A stretch of 64,000 bases of DNA from Erythroxylum novogranatense (Eukaryota; Streptophyta; Magnoliopsida; Malpighiales; Erythroxylaceae), in NCBI GenBank assembly GCA_029891385.1, contig CM057230.1, forward strand, positions 34,303,402 through 34,367,401, given 5' to 3'. Position 1 is the stretch's first letter. Each line of letters starts with the position of its first letter. The notes under the pieces were generated by a model. It was given only the letters and a program-made list of their open reading frames with translations, ran no database searches and was not told the origin of the DNA. The translations under genes were made by a program, and so were the position numbers. Of this stretch, positions 10,218 through 22,321 are shown piece after piece.

Positions 10218-13200
10218 TGTTAGACCCCATTCCCTTTTTCGTTATTAAATAGGTTTGTTTAAATTATTGGTAAGTTCATTATCTTTTGTCTAGTATTAAT
10301 TGAAGTAATTAGGGTTTTATTAGATTTCCAATTGGTTAGAATATTTGGGATTTTTTTTTTAGAGCAATAATGAGTAATTGAAGAAATTGAGAGTTAGAAT
10401 TTATAGCAATAATATTAAATTTCAGGAATTTAGTTAAATTAAATTTTAATTTTGTATTATATTTTAAAGAATAAGACTTATTAAATTAGGTCATGTTAGG
10501 AATAAATTAGAAATTGTTTAGATGGTTATAAGGCTTTAGGTTTATTAATTAAGTGGGCTAGGGTTTGTATGGGAAAGTAAATGAAAAAAAAGGATTTAAG
10601 TGGGCTTTTAAGTGGGAGCCCATGAAAGTTTAAGATGGAAGGAGGAAATGAAAATTTTGGGAAAAGTTTTAAGGAGGAAATTTGGACTTGAAAATTTGGG
10701 CCTAGGTTTTATGTAAATGCTTAGGTTTTCTAAATTTCCTAAGGCTCCATCTTTGACCATTTTTAAAGCTTTGACCAACCCTAGTAAGTGACCTCTGAAA
10801 ATTTAGAGGAGGAGCAAGTGGTGTCGTTTTGCTTAAGGAATAAGTGGGAAAGGAAGCAAAACCTAAGTCATTCGGAAAGCCATTGAAAACTTCAAAGAAG
10901 AGAAATGGAAGAGTGAGTTTCGCCATCCAAGGAAGGAAGAAGAAGAAGAAAAACATGAAGTTTTGGGAGTTTCCTAGGGTTTTCGTGAAAGCTAAGGAAA
11001 GGGAGGAGTTGTCTTTCATTGAGCCAAAGGAAGAAGATTTGTGGGATCCTACAAGGTAAAAGGAAATTGAATTTCTTGGTATATTGTTAGGATTTTACCT
11101 TCCTTATTTCATATTGGTGATTAGAAGAGTGTTTAGAAGGAGATGTTGTTGGAAGAGAAAATTTCAGATTTGTGTTAGGCTAGGGTTTCAAAAAATTTAA
11201 GAATCTATTTGGTAGGATTTTGTCTTCATGCTTTAAATGGAAGATTGGGAGATGTTTTAGAGAAAGAATAAGAAAGGAAGGAGTTTCCTATCATTAGAAG
11301 ATAATAGGGTGATTGTCGTGAGTGTCTAGAGGGAAGAGGATTTGAAATTTGATTGGTTTTGATGTTAGTTAGGTTAATAATGGTGGTTTGAAAGGTATTG
11401 GTGAAAGAAAAATGAAAGAAACAAACTTTAGAAAGTTTTGTTAAAATTCCAGCATGTGTTCATGGCTTAGGATTGAGAAAGTTTGAACTTTTAGAGTAGT
11501 TTTGATGGGGATTTCGAGTTGGTATGGCCTAGGGAAGGTATAAGAAGGGTTAGGTAAGGTTACGTCGGTTTAATTTTAAGTTTCGTTATGTTCGAAAAAT
11601 TTCAGCATAGGCATCATTGAGTAATTGGCCTAATTGTGTGTTGATGAAGGGTTGTATGCCTTGGTTAAGATAATTTAACGTAATTGGAGATATAAGGAAA
11701 ATTAGATTAGCTTAAATATAAGTTTTTCATTTGTTATTTAAAATTCCAGCACTTTACTCTTTTAATTAATTAGCCTTATTATGATTGAATTAAGGTCAAT
11801 TGCGGCGTTTGGATATTGAGGAGGGTCAAAACAATCCATTGGGGCAAGTTAACCCAATTTCTAGCCATCGAAGTCAAGGTGGGTAACTTTTTAATAGTTA
11901 AGTAATAAGCTACTTAATTGTTTCTTGACAGGTTTGCTATGACTTTCAAACTTTGAATGTATTCTTGTTTGTGAAATTGTAAACATGTATTAGGTGCCTT
12001 TGTATGAACTATATTGTGTAAAGATTCATGAAATTGTTTGACAAGTAATAAAGTGCCGAATATGATACTTTGATGATTATGTGAAAGTAACTAGTTGTAA
12101 TGTTTGGAAACTTGAGTTTAAATGAGAAAGATGTGAATATGTGGTTTGGATGAATGCCTAAGGTGAAATTGCATGATTTCTTGGGTTTGTAGTGATCCCC
12201 TCTATTAGCAAGTGCACACTTGTCTTTTAGGCTTCTCCCGCCTGCCCGCTAGTGGCATAGGAGTTCAAATCGGACTCCCTCTCATTCCATGACTACATGG
12301 TCGCTTGTCGGACATGTGTAGTACGTCCTGTTAGGATCACTCAAACCATCTGATATGTGCATTTGTGTTGTTATATGACATTCTTTGATTCCGTTGTAAG
12401 TGTTTTATGGTATTAGAACTGAAGTTGTTGAATGCTAACTTGAAATGAAATTGTTGATGCATGTTTAGCTTATGTTTAATTATTAACCTGTTACCCACGG
12501 AGCCGTCGTGCTCACCCCCTTCCTTCCCTCCACAGGTTTAGAGCGAGAAACTGGGTCGTCGCATCGGGAATGAAGAATTACTCCGATGCTTTCGTTTTTA
12601 AGTCTTACTTTTGAAACCAATGCTTTAACTAGCATTTTGGGCTTTATAACCGTTCTTTGGTTTTTGGATGTATTCGGGCTAAAATGCTCGTTAAAGCATT
12701 GTATCTGTCCATTTCATGTAAAGTTTAAAGGTTTTAAAGTTTCATTGTATATTTGTACATGTTTAAGAATGTATGGTTATGTAGGATTATGAGATTTCAT
12801 GTTTAAGATTGTAAAAGTAAAGATGTATTGGTATGTCTTAAAGAACTTAAATTGATGAATTGCTAGATACCTAGGCTTGCGTTGTTGCCAATTGGAGTTG
12901 GGATGGTTTGATTGATGATTATGTTTTGAATTGGAAGATAGAAGTGTTTTTATGCGGTAGGAGTTAGGTTGGAAATTTTGGGTTAGGCGTTTTTAGGGAG
13001 GTGTTGTCCATTTTTTGAAAAAATGGGCAGCCACCTATAGTGTGTATTAGACCATTTTAGAGTTAAAATTTGGATAAAAGGTATTTCTTAAAGTTGATAG
13101 AGTTTGGCAAGATCTTTAAAACGGGATAAAAAGGGTTAAGTTTCGAATTAGGATGAAAAAGTTATGGGCGTTTGAGATTTCCAGATTACTATTCATTTGG

Positions 13201-13820
13201 TAAATGCTACTATTCATATGGTAATTTGCTAAATATCCTTCCTAATTGTTTTAAATAACCTTATATCTTTCTAGTATAGTTATGTAGGTCAAACTCGATT
13301 TCTTTTGATTAAAATGTTATACATTTTCAACTTTTGCAAAGATATGAATAGGTAAGCTTAGTAAACCTTTAAAACAACTCATGGATGATTCTTTTCTATG
13401 TTTATAAGTAAGTTTTGATACGTTTAATTTTATTTGGAAAACTTCGGATTTGGGTAAAAGGTTATAAATAAATCAAGTTGGATTTTAAGTAAGCCTAGAA
13501 TAATCGTTTTCTATTTTCTTTGTTACTTTGTCTTTTGACCTTGATTCACATGAGATTTGAAATGTTAGTTAACTAGTTAGATTTTCTATCCTTTTCGTAA
13601 AATGAGAGTGTCGGGTTTTAGTTGGATTTTAGGGCCGATGGCGCCGATTTTTGCCCGAATGGTCGCTTTGCGACCTACAAAGGTCCGATTGAGGCATTTT
13701 CGATTTCATTTGACCTAGAGGTCTAGGATTTCGTGGTGAGAATCGCTTCCTCGTGGACGCAGCGGCCCGAGATGTCACACAGACGTCGGACATGTGTCGC
13801 ACTGAGGAGGGGTTCCAACA
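10218..13820 (+). repeat. 5' LTR of TEK-1
   Basis: 3603 bp, starting TGTTAGACCCC and ending GGTTCCAACA, so the ends are extended inverted repeats. Purine-rich U3-like part (10540-11300) with TGGGCT and AGCCCA motifs, a hairpin at 13000-13035, and a duplicated CTATTCAT(A/T)TGGTAA at 13190-13240. Open frames at 10844-11059 and 12586-12792 lie within it but have no known domain and no support as genes. Confidence 0.94.
13000..13035. repeat. Hairpin in the 5' LTR of TEK-1
   Basis: Inverted arms around TTTTTTGAAAAAA, with GGTG..TG(T)CC left and GGGCAGCCACC right. The paired copy is at 21486-21522, where the stem is nearly perfect except for two missing bases in the left arm. Confidence 0.7.
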
Positions 13821-13824
13821 CTTA

Positions 13825-13835
13825 TGGTATCGAGC
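13825..13835 (+). other. Primer-binding site of TEK-1
   Basis: TGGTATCGAGC begins four bases after the LTR. It equals the initiator-tRNA PBS TGGTATCAGAGC minus one A of the CAG; LARD-2 has the same form at 59071-59082. The missing base may be a sequencing artefact. Confidence 0.75.
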
Positions 13836-14016
13836 TTTGGTTTAGGTTGGGTAGAAGGAGAGCGTTAGGGATTACATGATTTGTGTCCTTTTGTATTGTT
13901 TTCACCGATTTTACATGCCTATATGGTAATTTCGACTACATGATGAATTGTAACCTGATTTTAGCATGATTTCTTTTGAACTAAAGTTTTCATGGTTCTA
14001 TTTTGAAGCGATAAAT

Positions 14017-15120
14017 ATGCCACCTCGGCGTAGGTCATGCACTCTTTCTCGCTCTAGTTCTCGCCAGGGAGCACGATGAGTCTCATGTCCCACAAGATGC
14101 GTGGACACACTCAGCCCCGGCTCGAGGCACCTAGTGTAACCCGAGGAGCAACCTCCTCCTCCTCCTCTCTTATACTGCGATGGATCCATGATTTTCCGAG
14201 CTTTGCCCCTGCATTTACAGTAGCCTTGGGACGGGGATCTCGGGCTCAGCGCTGACTCCGGTGATTAAGGCGGGCAGTATGATAAGTTGCGAAAATATGG
14301 AGCGGTGGACTTTCATGGTACCACCAATCCTGAGGAAGCTGAGGCTTGGATGAAAAGAATGCGAAGGGTTACAGTGCGGATGAAATGCATAGATGAAGAG
14401 AAGTTGGAGTATGCAGTGAGTCTTTTGCAGGGGAATGCTCTTCATTGGTGGAAGTCGGTACCACAGAGTCAGGCGGTACCTCCTGTGTTGTCATGGAAAG
14501 ATTTTGGGGAATTATTTCAGAAAAAGTACTTCTCCCGGGTTTATATGCAAGAAAAGGCCAGAGAGTTTATGAATTTGGCTCAGAGGGAGCTGTCTGTTAG
14601 TGAGTATGAACTGAGATTCACCCAACTGTCTCGGTATACAGCATATATGGTAGCTAATGAAGAAGATAAGTGCAGAAAGTTTGAGGGAGGCCTCCATCTG
14701 GGAATCAGGGAGAAGGTAGTGATTCATAATTTCACTGATTATCAAGAACTGGTGGATCGGACACTCAGTGTAAAAACCTGAGAACATCGATGGAGGTGAG
14801 CAGGAAAAGAAAGGACAGAGAGCAGTTTCCTAGGAGAGGGGGTAGTGTTCAGATTGTTTCCAGAGGTGAGAAGAGTTTCCGGTGCAGTCGAGGAGGCAGG
14901 TGCCCTCAGCAGAGTGGCGATGCCAGAGGCGAGTCGAGTGCAGCCTCCTCGGTGGGAGGAAATAGCGAGAAAGCGTAAACCCGACCCCTCTATGTGAGCA
15001 CTGTGGGAATCCACATCGGGGTGAACGTCGCAAGTTGACAGGTGCCTGTTTCAAGTGTGGAGAGAAGGGGCACCTGATTAGTAACTGTCCTCTGTGGGCC
15101 CGAGGGGCGGGATCACGATT
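14017..15120 (+). pseudogene. gag of TEK-1 (frameshifted)
   Basis: The likely start is ATG at 14017 (MPPRRRS, the basic start common in this lineage). Frameshifts follow until 14287-14781, which holds the capsid domain: YGAVDFHGTTNPEEAEAWMK, ALHWWKSVP, FQKKYFSRVYMQEKAREF and LSRYTAYM. After a stop at 14779-14781 and further shifts, a CCHC knuckle CFKCGEKGHLISNC is read at about 15047-15088, preceded by a CEHCGNPHRGE half-knuckle near 15005. Cysteines and histidine are intact. The breaks may partly be consensus errors. Confidence 0.85.
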
Positions 15121-15229
15121 CTGAGCTCAGAGGAGAGTGGAGACAGTGGGGACGGACCGGCTCACAGGTGGGGATTACTGGGTCGATGAAGAAGCCCATT
15201 CCTCCGTGGAGACCGAGAGGGCAAGCACA

Positions 15230-15700
15230 GCTCGGGTATTTGCTATGACTCGAGAGGAGGCTGCGATCGATCGGAGGTTATTCTTGGTATGGCTCGGCTC
15301 TTTCATTCTGATGTTTATGTTCTTTTTGACTCGGGTTCCACCCATTCCTTTGTCTCTGCGAGTTTGTTATTGCTGGTATGCATTCGGTTCTTTTGGATGA
15401 GTTTACATTTGTTAGTACTCCGTTAGGGAGGATTTGTTGTCGGATGGGATCTTTAGAGATTGTGAGCTTGTGATTGATGGATCTAGTTTGGTAGTGGATC
15501 TGCTACCTCTAGATCTGAAGGGGTTGGATGTGATCGTTGGAATGGATGTGATGGAGAAGTATAAGGCGAAATTGGATTGTGGTAAAAAGGAAGTGGAATT
15601 TGATCTCGGAGAGGGTCAGAAGGTAGTTTTCAGAGGAGACAGGAAGTTGACACCGCCGAGACTTATTTCAACTTTGTTAGCTGCTAGACTGATGGGGAGA
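15230..15700 (+). pseudogene. Aspartic protease region of TEK-1 (frameshifted)
   Basis: The conserved lead-in ARVFAMTREEA is at 15226-15260. In a neighbouring frame, 15313-15354 reads VYVLFDSGSTHSFV, with the catalytic DSG at 15328-15336. The C-terminal half is in the next open frame from 15434 ([20 protein letters not shown]). At least two frame changes separate the halves. All key residues are present. Confidence 0.85.
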
Positions 15701-16712
15701 GGCTGTGAAGCCTTCTTGGCGTGTGTTCTGGATACCAGTGTGAAGGAGAGTAAGGTGGAGGATATTCCCATTGTGAGGGAATTTCCTGATGTATTTCCTG
15801 AGGAGTTGTCCGGTTTGCCACCGGAGAGGGAGATTGAGTTTGCTATTGATTTGGCTCCCGGGATAGCTCCTATTTCGATTCCACCTTACAGGATGGCTCC
15901 AGCTGAGCTGAAGGAGCTGAAAGAGCAGTTAGAGGATCTGTTAGATAAGGGATTCATTAGGCCGAGTTTCTCACCCTGGGGAGCGCCGGTCTTGTTTGTG
16001 AGAAAGAAAGATGGAACCTGGAGAATGTGCATTGACTACAGGAGGCTAAACAAAGTGACGGTGAAAAACAAGTATCCATTGCCACGGATAGATGACTTGT
16101 TTGATCAGCTGCAGGGAGCAACGGTCTTCTCCAAGATTGATCTCAGGTCTGGCTACCATCAACTCAGGATTAAGGAGTCTGATGTGAGCAAGACAGCCTT
16201 TAGGACTCGGTATGGCCATTATGAGTTTTTGGTTATGCCTTTTGGATTGACCAATGCTCCTGCCGCTTTTATGGATTTGATGAACAGGGTGTTTAAGGAG
16301 TTTTTGGATCGATTTGTTATCGTGTTCATCGATGATATTCTGGTGTATTCCAGGAGTGAGAGAGACCATGAGGAGCACTTGAGGATTGTGTTGCAGAGAC
16401 TGAGGGAGAGAGAGTTGTATGCCAAATTCACAAAATGTGAATTTTGGCTACGTGAGGTGGTTTTTCTTGGTCACATTGTTTCTGAGAATGGGGTGCATGT
16501 AGACCCAAAGAAAGTTGAAGCTGTAGTGAACTAGCACATTCCGACGACAGTGAAAGAGGTGAGAAGCTTTCTGGGTTTAGCTGGTTACTATAGGAGATTT
16601 GTGGAGGGATTTTCCTTATTACGCTCCGTTGACTAAGTTGTTAAGGAAAATCGAAGTTTATGCGGAGTGACGAATGCGGAGAAGTTTTGAGGAACTGAAG
16701 CACGATTGACTA
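15434..16712 (+). pseudogene. Protease end and reverse transcriptase of TEK-1
   Basis: The longest open frame of the window, 366 residues to 16534. Residues about 110-150 are the pre-RT linker ([20 protein letters not shown]). RT spans about 155-366: [51 protein letters not shown] (catalytic D236), MPFGLTNAP, and FIDD at residues 298-301 (D300 at 16331). The stop TAG at 16532-16534 replaces a conserved Trp codon. The next 180 bases continue RT ([19 protein letters not shown]) and then lose frame where TEK-2 has intact sequence; the lost bases fall at CAG/CTG-like sites. Confidence 0.93.
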
Positions 16713-17177
16713 GTGCTCCAGCCTAGCGTTGCTCTGAGGAGATGGGAGTTTTTCGTATGCAATGATGCTTCCGTAAAGGGGTTAGGATGTGTGCTTATGC
16801 GGGAAGATAAGGTGATAGCATATGCCTCACGGCAGCTAAAGCCTTATGAAGTGAATTATCCGACCCATGATTTAGAATTAGCAGCAGTGATCTTTGCTTT
16901 AAAGATCTGGAGACATTACCTATATGGGGTTCAGACGAGGATCTTTACAGATCACAAGAGTCTCAAATACTTGTTGAGTCAGAAGGAGCTGAATTTGAGA
17001 CAGAGGAGGTGGATTGAGCTGCTGAAAGACTATGACCTGTTGATTGAGTATCATCCAGGTAAGGCAAATGTTGTTGCTGATGCCTTGAGCAGGAAGTCTT
17101 CCATAGCATATGTTCAGACGGTGTATTTGCCGCTATTGGAAGAGATGGCTAAGCTCGAGGATCGGTCAGAAGCGTGA
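16713..17177 (+). pseudogene. RNase H domain of TEK-1
   Basis: 154-residue open frame with Ty3 RNase H landmarks: [60 protein letters not shown] and [16 protein letters not shown]. The catalytic aspartates and the glutamate in LELAAV are in place. It degrades the RNA strand of the hybrid. It ends by a frameshift near 17160 into the integrase lead. Confidence 0.92.
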
Positions 17178-18136
17178 TGAGACGAGTTGTATGGTTGCCA
17201 CTTTTCGGGTAAGGCCGATTCTTCGAGATAAAGTAAAAGAGTTGCAGGGTAAGGATGCAAAACTGAGACAATTATGGGAAGAGATTCAGAAGGGTAAGAA
17301 GTCTGACATGATAATGAGTGATGATGGGCTTCGATCAATGAAATAGGTCAGTGCATTCCGGATGTCAAGGAGGTGAAGGATGAGATTACGGATGAAGTGC
17401 ACAATGCTCCATCGCTTATGCATCCGGTAGTACCGGGATGTACGAGGATCTAAAGGAACATTTCGGTGGAAAGGTATGAAAAAGATGTGGTCGAGTGCGT
17501 GAGTAAGTGTATGCGTGTGTGTCGTGAGTTAAGGCTGAGCATCAAGCACCTTCAGGACAATTAAAGCCTTTATCTATTCCAGAGTGGAAGTGGCAGAAGG
17601 TGACTATGGACTTTCTGATGGGATTGCCCAAGACCAATAGGAGGCATGATGTCATATGGGTGATTGTAGATAGATTGACAAAATCAGCCCATTTTCTGGC
17701 AATCAAACAGTCAGATCCTCTGCATATGCTAGCTAAGAAGTATATTGATGAGGTAGTAAGATTGCATGGGATTCCGGATTCGATAGTGTCTGATCGGGAT
17801 CCTCGATTTACTTCTAGATTTTGGGGCAGTTTGCAGGAGGCTATGGGCACTAAGTTGAATTTTAGTACTGCTTTTCATCCTCAGACAGATGGTCAGTCTG
17901 AGAGGACCATTCGGACTCTTGAGGGAATGCTCAGGGCTTGTGTGATGGATTTTCGAGGAGCTTGGGATGAACACTTGCCTTTAATCGAATTTGCTTACAA
18001 CAATTCGTATCATTCGAGCATTCAGATGGCTTCTTATGAGGCTCTGTATGGAAGGAGATGTCGGACTCCGGTGTGTTGGGATGAAGAGGGAGACAGGAAG
18101 CTTTTGGGTCCAGAGTTGATTAGGATGATGAGATAA
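17178..18136 (+). pseudogene. Integrase N-terminus and catalytic core of TEK-1
   Basis: 17195-17590 holds a degraded lead and H2C2 zinc region (ATFRVRPILRDKVKEL; VHNAPSLMHP; then lost frame). 17600-18136 is open for 178 residues: MTMDFLMGLPKTNRRHDVIW, catalytic D24 in VIVDRLTKSAHF, D65 in IVSDRDPRF, E101 in QTDGQSERT, so a DD35E core with all three residues. Ends NNSYHSSIQMASYEALYGRR and then a frameshift at about 18130. Confidence 0.92.
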
Positions 18137-18644
18137 AGTCAATGTGATTAGCGAGATTAAAAGCAAAGCACAGGATCGAATGAAAAGTTATGAAGATTCT
18201 CATCGGAAGGAGATGGAGTATGAGGTTGGAGAGAAAGTGTTTCTGAAGACTTCTCCTTGGCAAGGAATTCTAAGATTTGGAAAGAAGGGTAAGCTGAGTC
18301 CGAGATATGTAGGGCCGTATGAGATTCTGGAGAGGATTGATCCTTTGGCATATAAGTTAGCCTTGCCTCCAGAGTTATCTCAGATTCATGATATTTTTCA
18401 TGTCTCAATGCTAAGGAGATACCGATCAGACCCGTCACATGTTATTGGTGAGGAAGTTCAATTGGTGAGGATTTGAGTTATGAAGAGCTTCGGTCTGATT
18501 TTGGATACAAAAGAAAAGGTGCTCGAGAATAAGACAATACAATTAGTAAAAGTGTTATGGAGGAACCATTCGGTGGAAGAGGCCACGTGGGAGCCATTGG
18601 AAGCTATGAAAGAGAAGTATCCTCAGCTTTTCATTGAGTCAGGT

Positions 18645-18668
18645 AAGAATTTCGAGGACGAAATTCTT
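18645..18668 (+). promoter_or_regulatory. Hairpin with AGGA loop upstream of the TEK-1 PPT
   Basis: Arms AAGAATTTCG (18645-18654) and CGAAATTCTT (18659-18668) are a perfect 10-bp inverted repeat around AGGA. Lies two bases before the PPT and inside the last codons. Counterparts: 42209-42232, 27647-27666 (minus), 55558-55577 (minus). Confidence 0.85.
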
Positions 18669-18670
18669 TT

Positions 18671-18684
18671 AAGGGGGGAAGAAA
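18671..18684 (+). other. Polypurine tract of TEK-1
   Basis: AAGGGGGGAAGAAA abuts the 3' LTR start at 18685. Confidence 0.88.
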
Positions 18685-21600
18685 TGTTAGACCCCGATCC
18701 CTTTTTGTTATTAAATAGGTTTGTTTAAATTATTGGTAAGTTCATTATCTTTTGTCTAGTATTAATTGAAGTAATTAGGGTTTTATTAGATTTCCAATTG
18801 GTTAGAATATTTGGGATTTTTTTTTTAGAGCAATAATGAGTAATTGAAGAAATTGAGAGTTAGAATTTATAGCAATAATATTAAATTTCAGGAATTTAGT
18901 TAAATTAGAATTTTAATTTTGTATTATATTTTAAAGAATAAGACTTATTAAATTAGGTCATGTTAGGAATAAATTAGAAATTGTTTAGATGGTTATAAGG
19001 CTTTAGGTTTATTAATTAAGTGGGCTAGGGTTTGTATGGGAAAGTAAATGAAAAAAAAGGATTTAAGTGGGCTTTTAAGTGGGAGCCCATGAAAGTTTAA
19101 GATGGAAGGAGGGAAATGAAAATTTTTGGGAAAAGTTTTAAGGAGGGAAATTTGGACTTGAAAATTTGGGCCTAGGTTTTATGTAAATGCTTAGGTTTTT
19201 CTAAATTTCCTAAGGCTCCATCTTTGACCATTTTTTAAAGCTTTGACCAACCCTAGTAAGTGACCTACGAAAATTTAGAGGGAGGGAGCAAGTGGTGTCG
19301 TTTTGCTTAAGGAATAAGTGGGAAAGGAAGCAAAACCTAAGTCATTCTAGAAAGCCATTCGAAAACTTCAAAGAAGAGAAATGGAAGAGTGAGTTTCGAC
19401 CATCCAAGGGAAGGAAGAAGAAGAAGAAAAAACATGAAGCTTTTGGGAGTTTCCTAGGGTTTTCGTGAAAGCTAAGGGAAAGGGGAGGAGTTGTCTTTCA
19501 TTGAGCCAAAGGAAGAAGATTTCGTGGGATCCTACAAGGTAAAAGGAAATTCGAATTTCTTGGTATATTGTTAGGGATTTTACCTTCCTTATTTCATATT
19601 GGTGATTAGAAGAGTGTTTAGAAGGAGATGTTGTTGGAAGAGAAAAATTTCAGATTTGTGTTAGGCTAGGGTTTCGAAAAATTTAAGAATCTATTTGGTA
19701 GGATTTTGTCTTCATGCTTTAAATGGAAGATTGGGAGATGTTTTAGAGAAAGAATAAGAAAGGAAGGAGTTTCCTATCATTAGAAGATAATAGGGTGATT
19801 GTCGTGAGTGTCCTAGAGGGAAGAGGATTTCGAAATTTGATTGGTTTTGATGTTAGTTCGGTTAATAATGGTGGTTTGAAAGGTATTGGTGAAAGAAAAA
19901 TGAAAGAAACAAACTTTAGAAAGTTTTGTTAAAATTCCAGCATGTGTTCATGGCTTAGGATTGAGAAAGTTTGAACTTTTAGAGTAGTTTTGATGGGGAT
20001 TTCGAGTTGGTATGGCCTAGGGAAGGTATAAGAAGGGTTAGGTAAGGTTACGTCGGTTTAATTTTAAGTTTCGTTAAGTTCGAAAAATTTCAGCATAGGC
20101 ATCATTGAGTAATTGGCCTAATTGTGTGTTGATGAAGGGTTGTATGCCTTGGTTAAGATAATTTAACGTAATTGGAGATATAAGGAAGATTAGATTAGCT
20201 TAAATATAAGTTTTTCATTTGTTATTTAAAATTCCAGCACTTTACTCTTTTAATTAATTAGCCTTATTATGATTGAATTAAGGTCAATTGCGGCGCTTGG
20301 ATATTGAGGAGGGTCGAAAAAAATCCATTGGGGCAAGTTAACCCAATTTCTAGCCATCAAGTCAAGGTGGGTAACTTTTAATAGTTAAGTAATAAGCTAC
20401 TTAATTATTTCTTGACAGGTTTGCTATGACTTTCAAACTTTGAATGTATTCTTGTTTGTGAAATTGTAAACATGTATTAGGTGCCTTTGTATGAACTATA
20501 TTGTGTAAAGATTCATGAAATTGTTTGACAAGTAATAAAGTGCCGAATATGATACTTTGATGATTATGTGAAAGTAACTAGTTGTAATGTTTGGAAACTT
20601 GAGTTTAAATGAGAAAGATGTGAATATGTGGTTTGGATGAATGCCTAAGGTGAAATTGCATGATTTCTTGGGTTTGTAGTGATCCCCTCTGTTAGCAAGT
20701 GCGCACTTGTCTTTTAGGCTTCTCCCTTTTGCCGCTTAGTGGCATAGGAGTTCAAATCGGACTCCCTCTCATTCACGGCTACACATGGTCGCTTGTCGGA
20801 CATGTGTAGTACGTCCTGTTAGGATCACTCAAACCATCTGATATGTGCATTTGTGTTGTTATATGACATTCTTTGATTTCGTTGTAAGTGTTTTATGGTA
20901 TTAGAACTGAAGTTGTTGAATGCTAACTTGAAATGAAATTGTTGATGCATGTTTAGCTTATGTTTAATTATTAACCTGTTACCCACGGAGCCGTCGTGCT
21001 CACCCCTTCCTTCCTCCACGGGTTTAGAGCGAGCGGGTCGTCGTGACGGGAATGAAGAATTACTCCGATGCTTTCGTTTTTAAGTCTTACTTTTGAAACC
21101 AATGCTTTAACTAGCATTTTGGGCTTTATAACCGTTCTTTGGTTTTTGGATGTATTCGGGCTAAAATGCTCGTTAAAGCATTGTATCTGTCCATTTCATG
21201 TAAAGTTTAAAGGTTTTAAAGTTTCATTGTATATTTGTATATGTTTAAGAATGTATGGTTATGTAGGATTATGAGATTTCATGTTTAAGATTGTAAAAGT
21301 AAAGATGTATTGGTATGTCTTAAAGAACTTAAATTGATGAATTGCTAGATACCTAGGCTTGCGTTGTTGCCAATTGGAGTTGGGATGGTTTGATTGCTGA
21401 TTATGTTTGTGAATTGGAAGATAGAAGTGTTTTTATGCAGGTAGGAGTTAGGTTGGAAATTTTGGGTTAGAGCGTTTTTAGGGGAGGTGCTGCCATTTTT
21501 TTGAAAAAAATGGGCAGCCACCTTGTAGTGTGTATTAGACCATTTTAGAGTTAAAATTTGGATAAAAGGTATTTCTTAAAGTTGATAGAGTTTGGCAAGA

Positions 21601-22316
21601 TCTTTAAAACGGGATAAAAAGGGTTAAGTTTCGAATTATGATGAAAAAGTTATGGGCGTTTGAGATTTCCAGATTACTATTCATTTGGTAAATGCTACTA
21701 TTCATATGGTAATTTGCTAAATATCCTTCCTAATTGTTTTAAATAACCTTATATCTTTCTAGTATAGTTATGTAGGTCAAACTCGATTTCTTTTGATTAA
21801 AATGTTATACATTTTCAACTTTTGCAAAGATATGAATAGGTAAGCTTAGTAAACCTTTAAAACAACTCATGGATGATTCTTTTTCTATGTTTATAAGTAA
21901 GTTTTGATACGTTTAATTTTATTTGGAAAACTCGGATTTCGGGTAAAAAGGTTATAAATAAATCAAGTTGGATTTTAAGTAAGCCTAGAATAATCGTTTT
22001 TTTATTTTCTTTGTTACTTTGTCTTTTGACCTTCGATTCACATGAGATTTGAAATGTTAGTTAACTAGTTAGATTTTCTATCCTTTTTCGGTAAAATGAG
22101 AGTGTCGGGTTTTAGTTGGATTTTAGGGCCGATGAGCGTCGATTTTTGCCCGAATGGTCGTTTTGCGACCTACAAAGGTCCGATTGAGGCATTTTCTGAT
22201 TTCATTTGACCTAGAGGTCTAGGATTTCGTGGTGAGGAATCGCTTCCTCGTGGGACGTGCGTCCAGATGTCACGCAGGACGTCGGACATGTGTCGCACCA
22301 GGGAGGGGTTCCAACA
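18685..22316 (+). repeat. 3' LTR of TEK-1
   Basis: 3632 bp, same start and end as 10218-13820. Alignment by eye shows almost no substitutions; it is longer chiefly because G and A/T runs have one extra base (for example 19107-19150 against 10637-10685). Followed by CTGAA, then the rest of the COP-B LTR. Confidence 0.94.
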
Positions 22317-22321
22317 CTGAA

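Larger units (their letters stand above)
18137..18684 (+). pseudogene. Integrase C-terminus and chromodomain of TEK-1
   Basis: 18144-18476: AQDRMKSYEDSHRKE, then KLSPRYVGPYEILERI (the GPY/F motif) and HDIFHVSMLRRY. After a stop at 18474-18476, the next frame from 18480 gives the chromodomain: KVLWRNHSVEEATWEPLEAM, MKEKYPQLF. Chromodomains of this kind steer insertion towards heterochromatin, which fits the nested setting. The last codons (FEDEILLRG) overlap the hairpin at 18645-18668. Confidence 0.92.
10218..22316 (+). mobile_element. TEK-1, complete Tekay-like chromovirus (Ty3/gypsy)
   Basis: Plus-strand element, 12.1 kb, with 3.6-kb LTRs at 10218-13820 and 18685-22316, a PBS at 13825 and a PPT at 18671-18684. 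TSD is CTGTA (10213-10217) and CTGAA (22317-22321), one mismatch. It lies inside the 5' LTR of COP-B. Gene order gag, protease, RT, RNase H, integrase and a C-terminal chromodomain makes it a chromovirus; long LTRs and domain sequences suggest the Tekay (Del) lineage. The LTRs differ mostly by single-base homopolymer indels, so it is the youngest full element here. Confidence 0.95.

Noticed and set aside
10844..11059. Lysine-rich 71-codon open frame in the TEK-1 5' LTR
   Set aside because: It comes from a purine-rich U3 tract, and homopolymer differences change its frame in the other LTR.
12586..12792. A 68-codon open frame nearly identical in both TEK-1 LTRs (also 21068-21274)
   Set aside because: Conservation is expected because paired LTRs are copies. 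No known domain, and it is hydrophobic by base composition.
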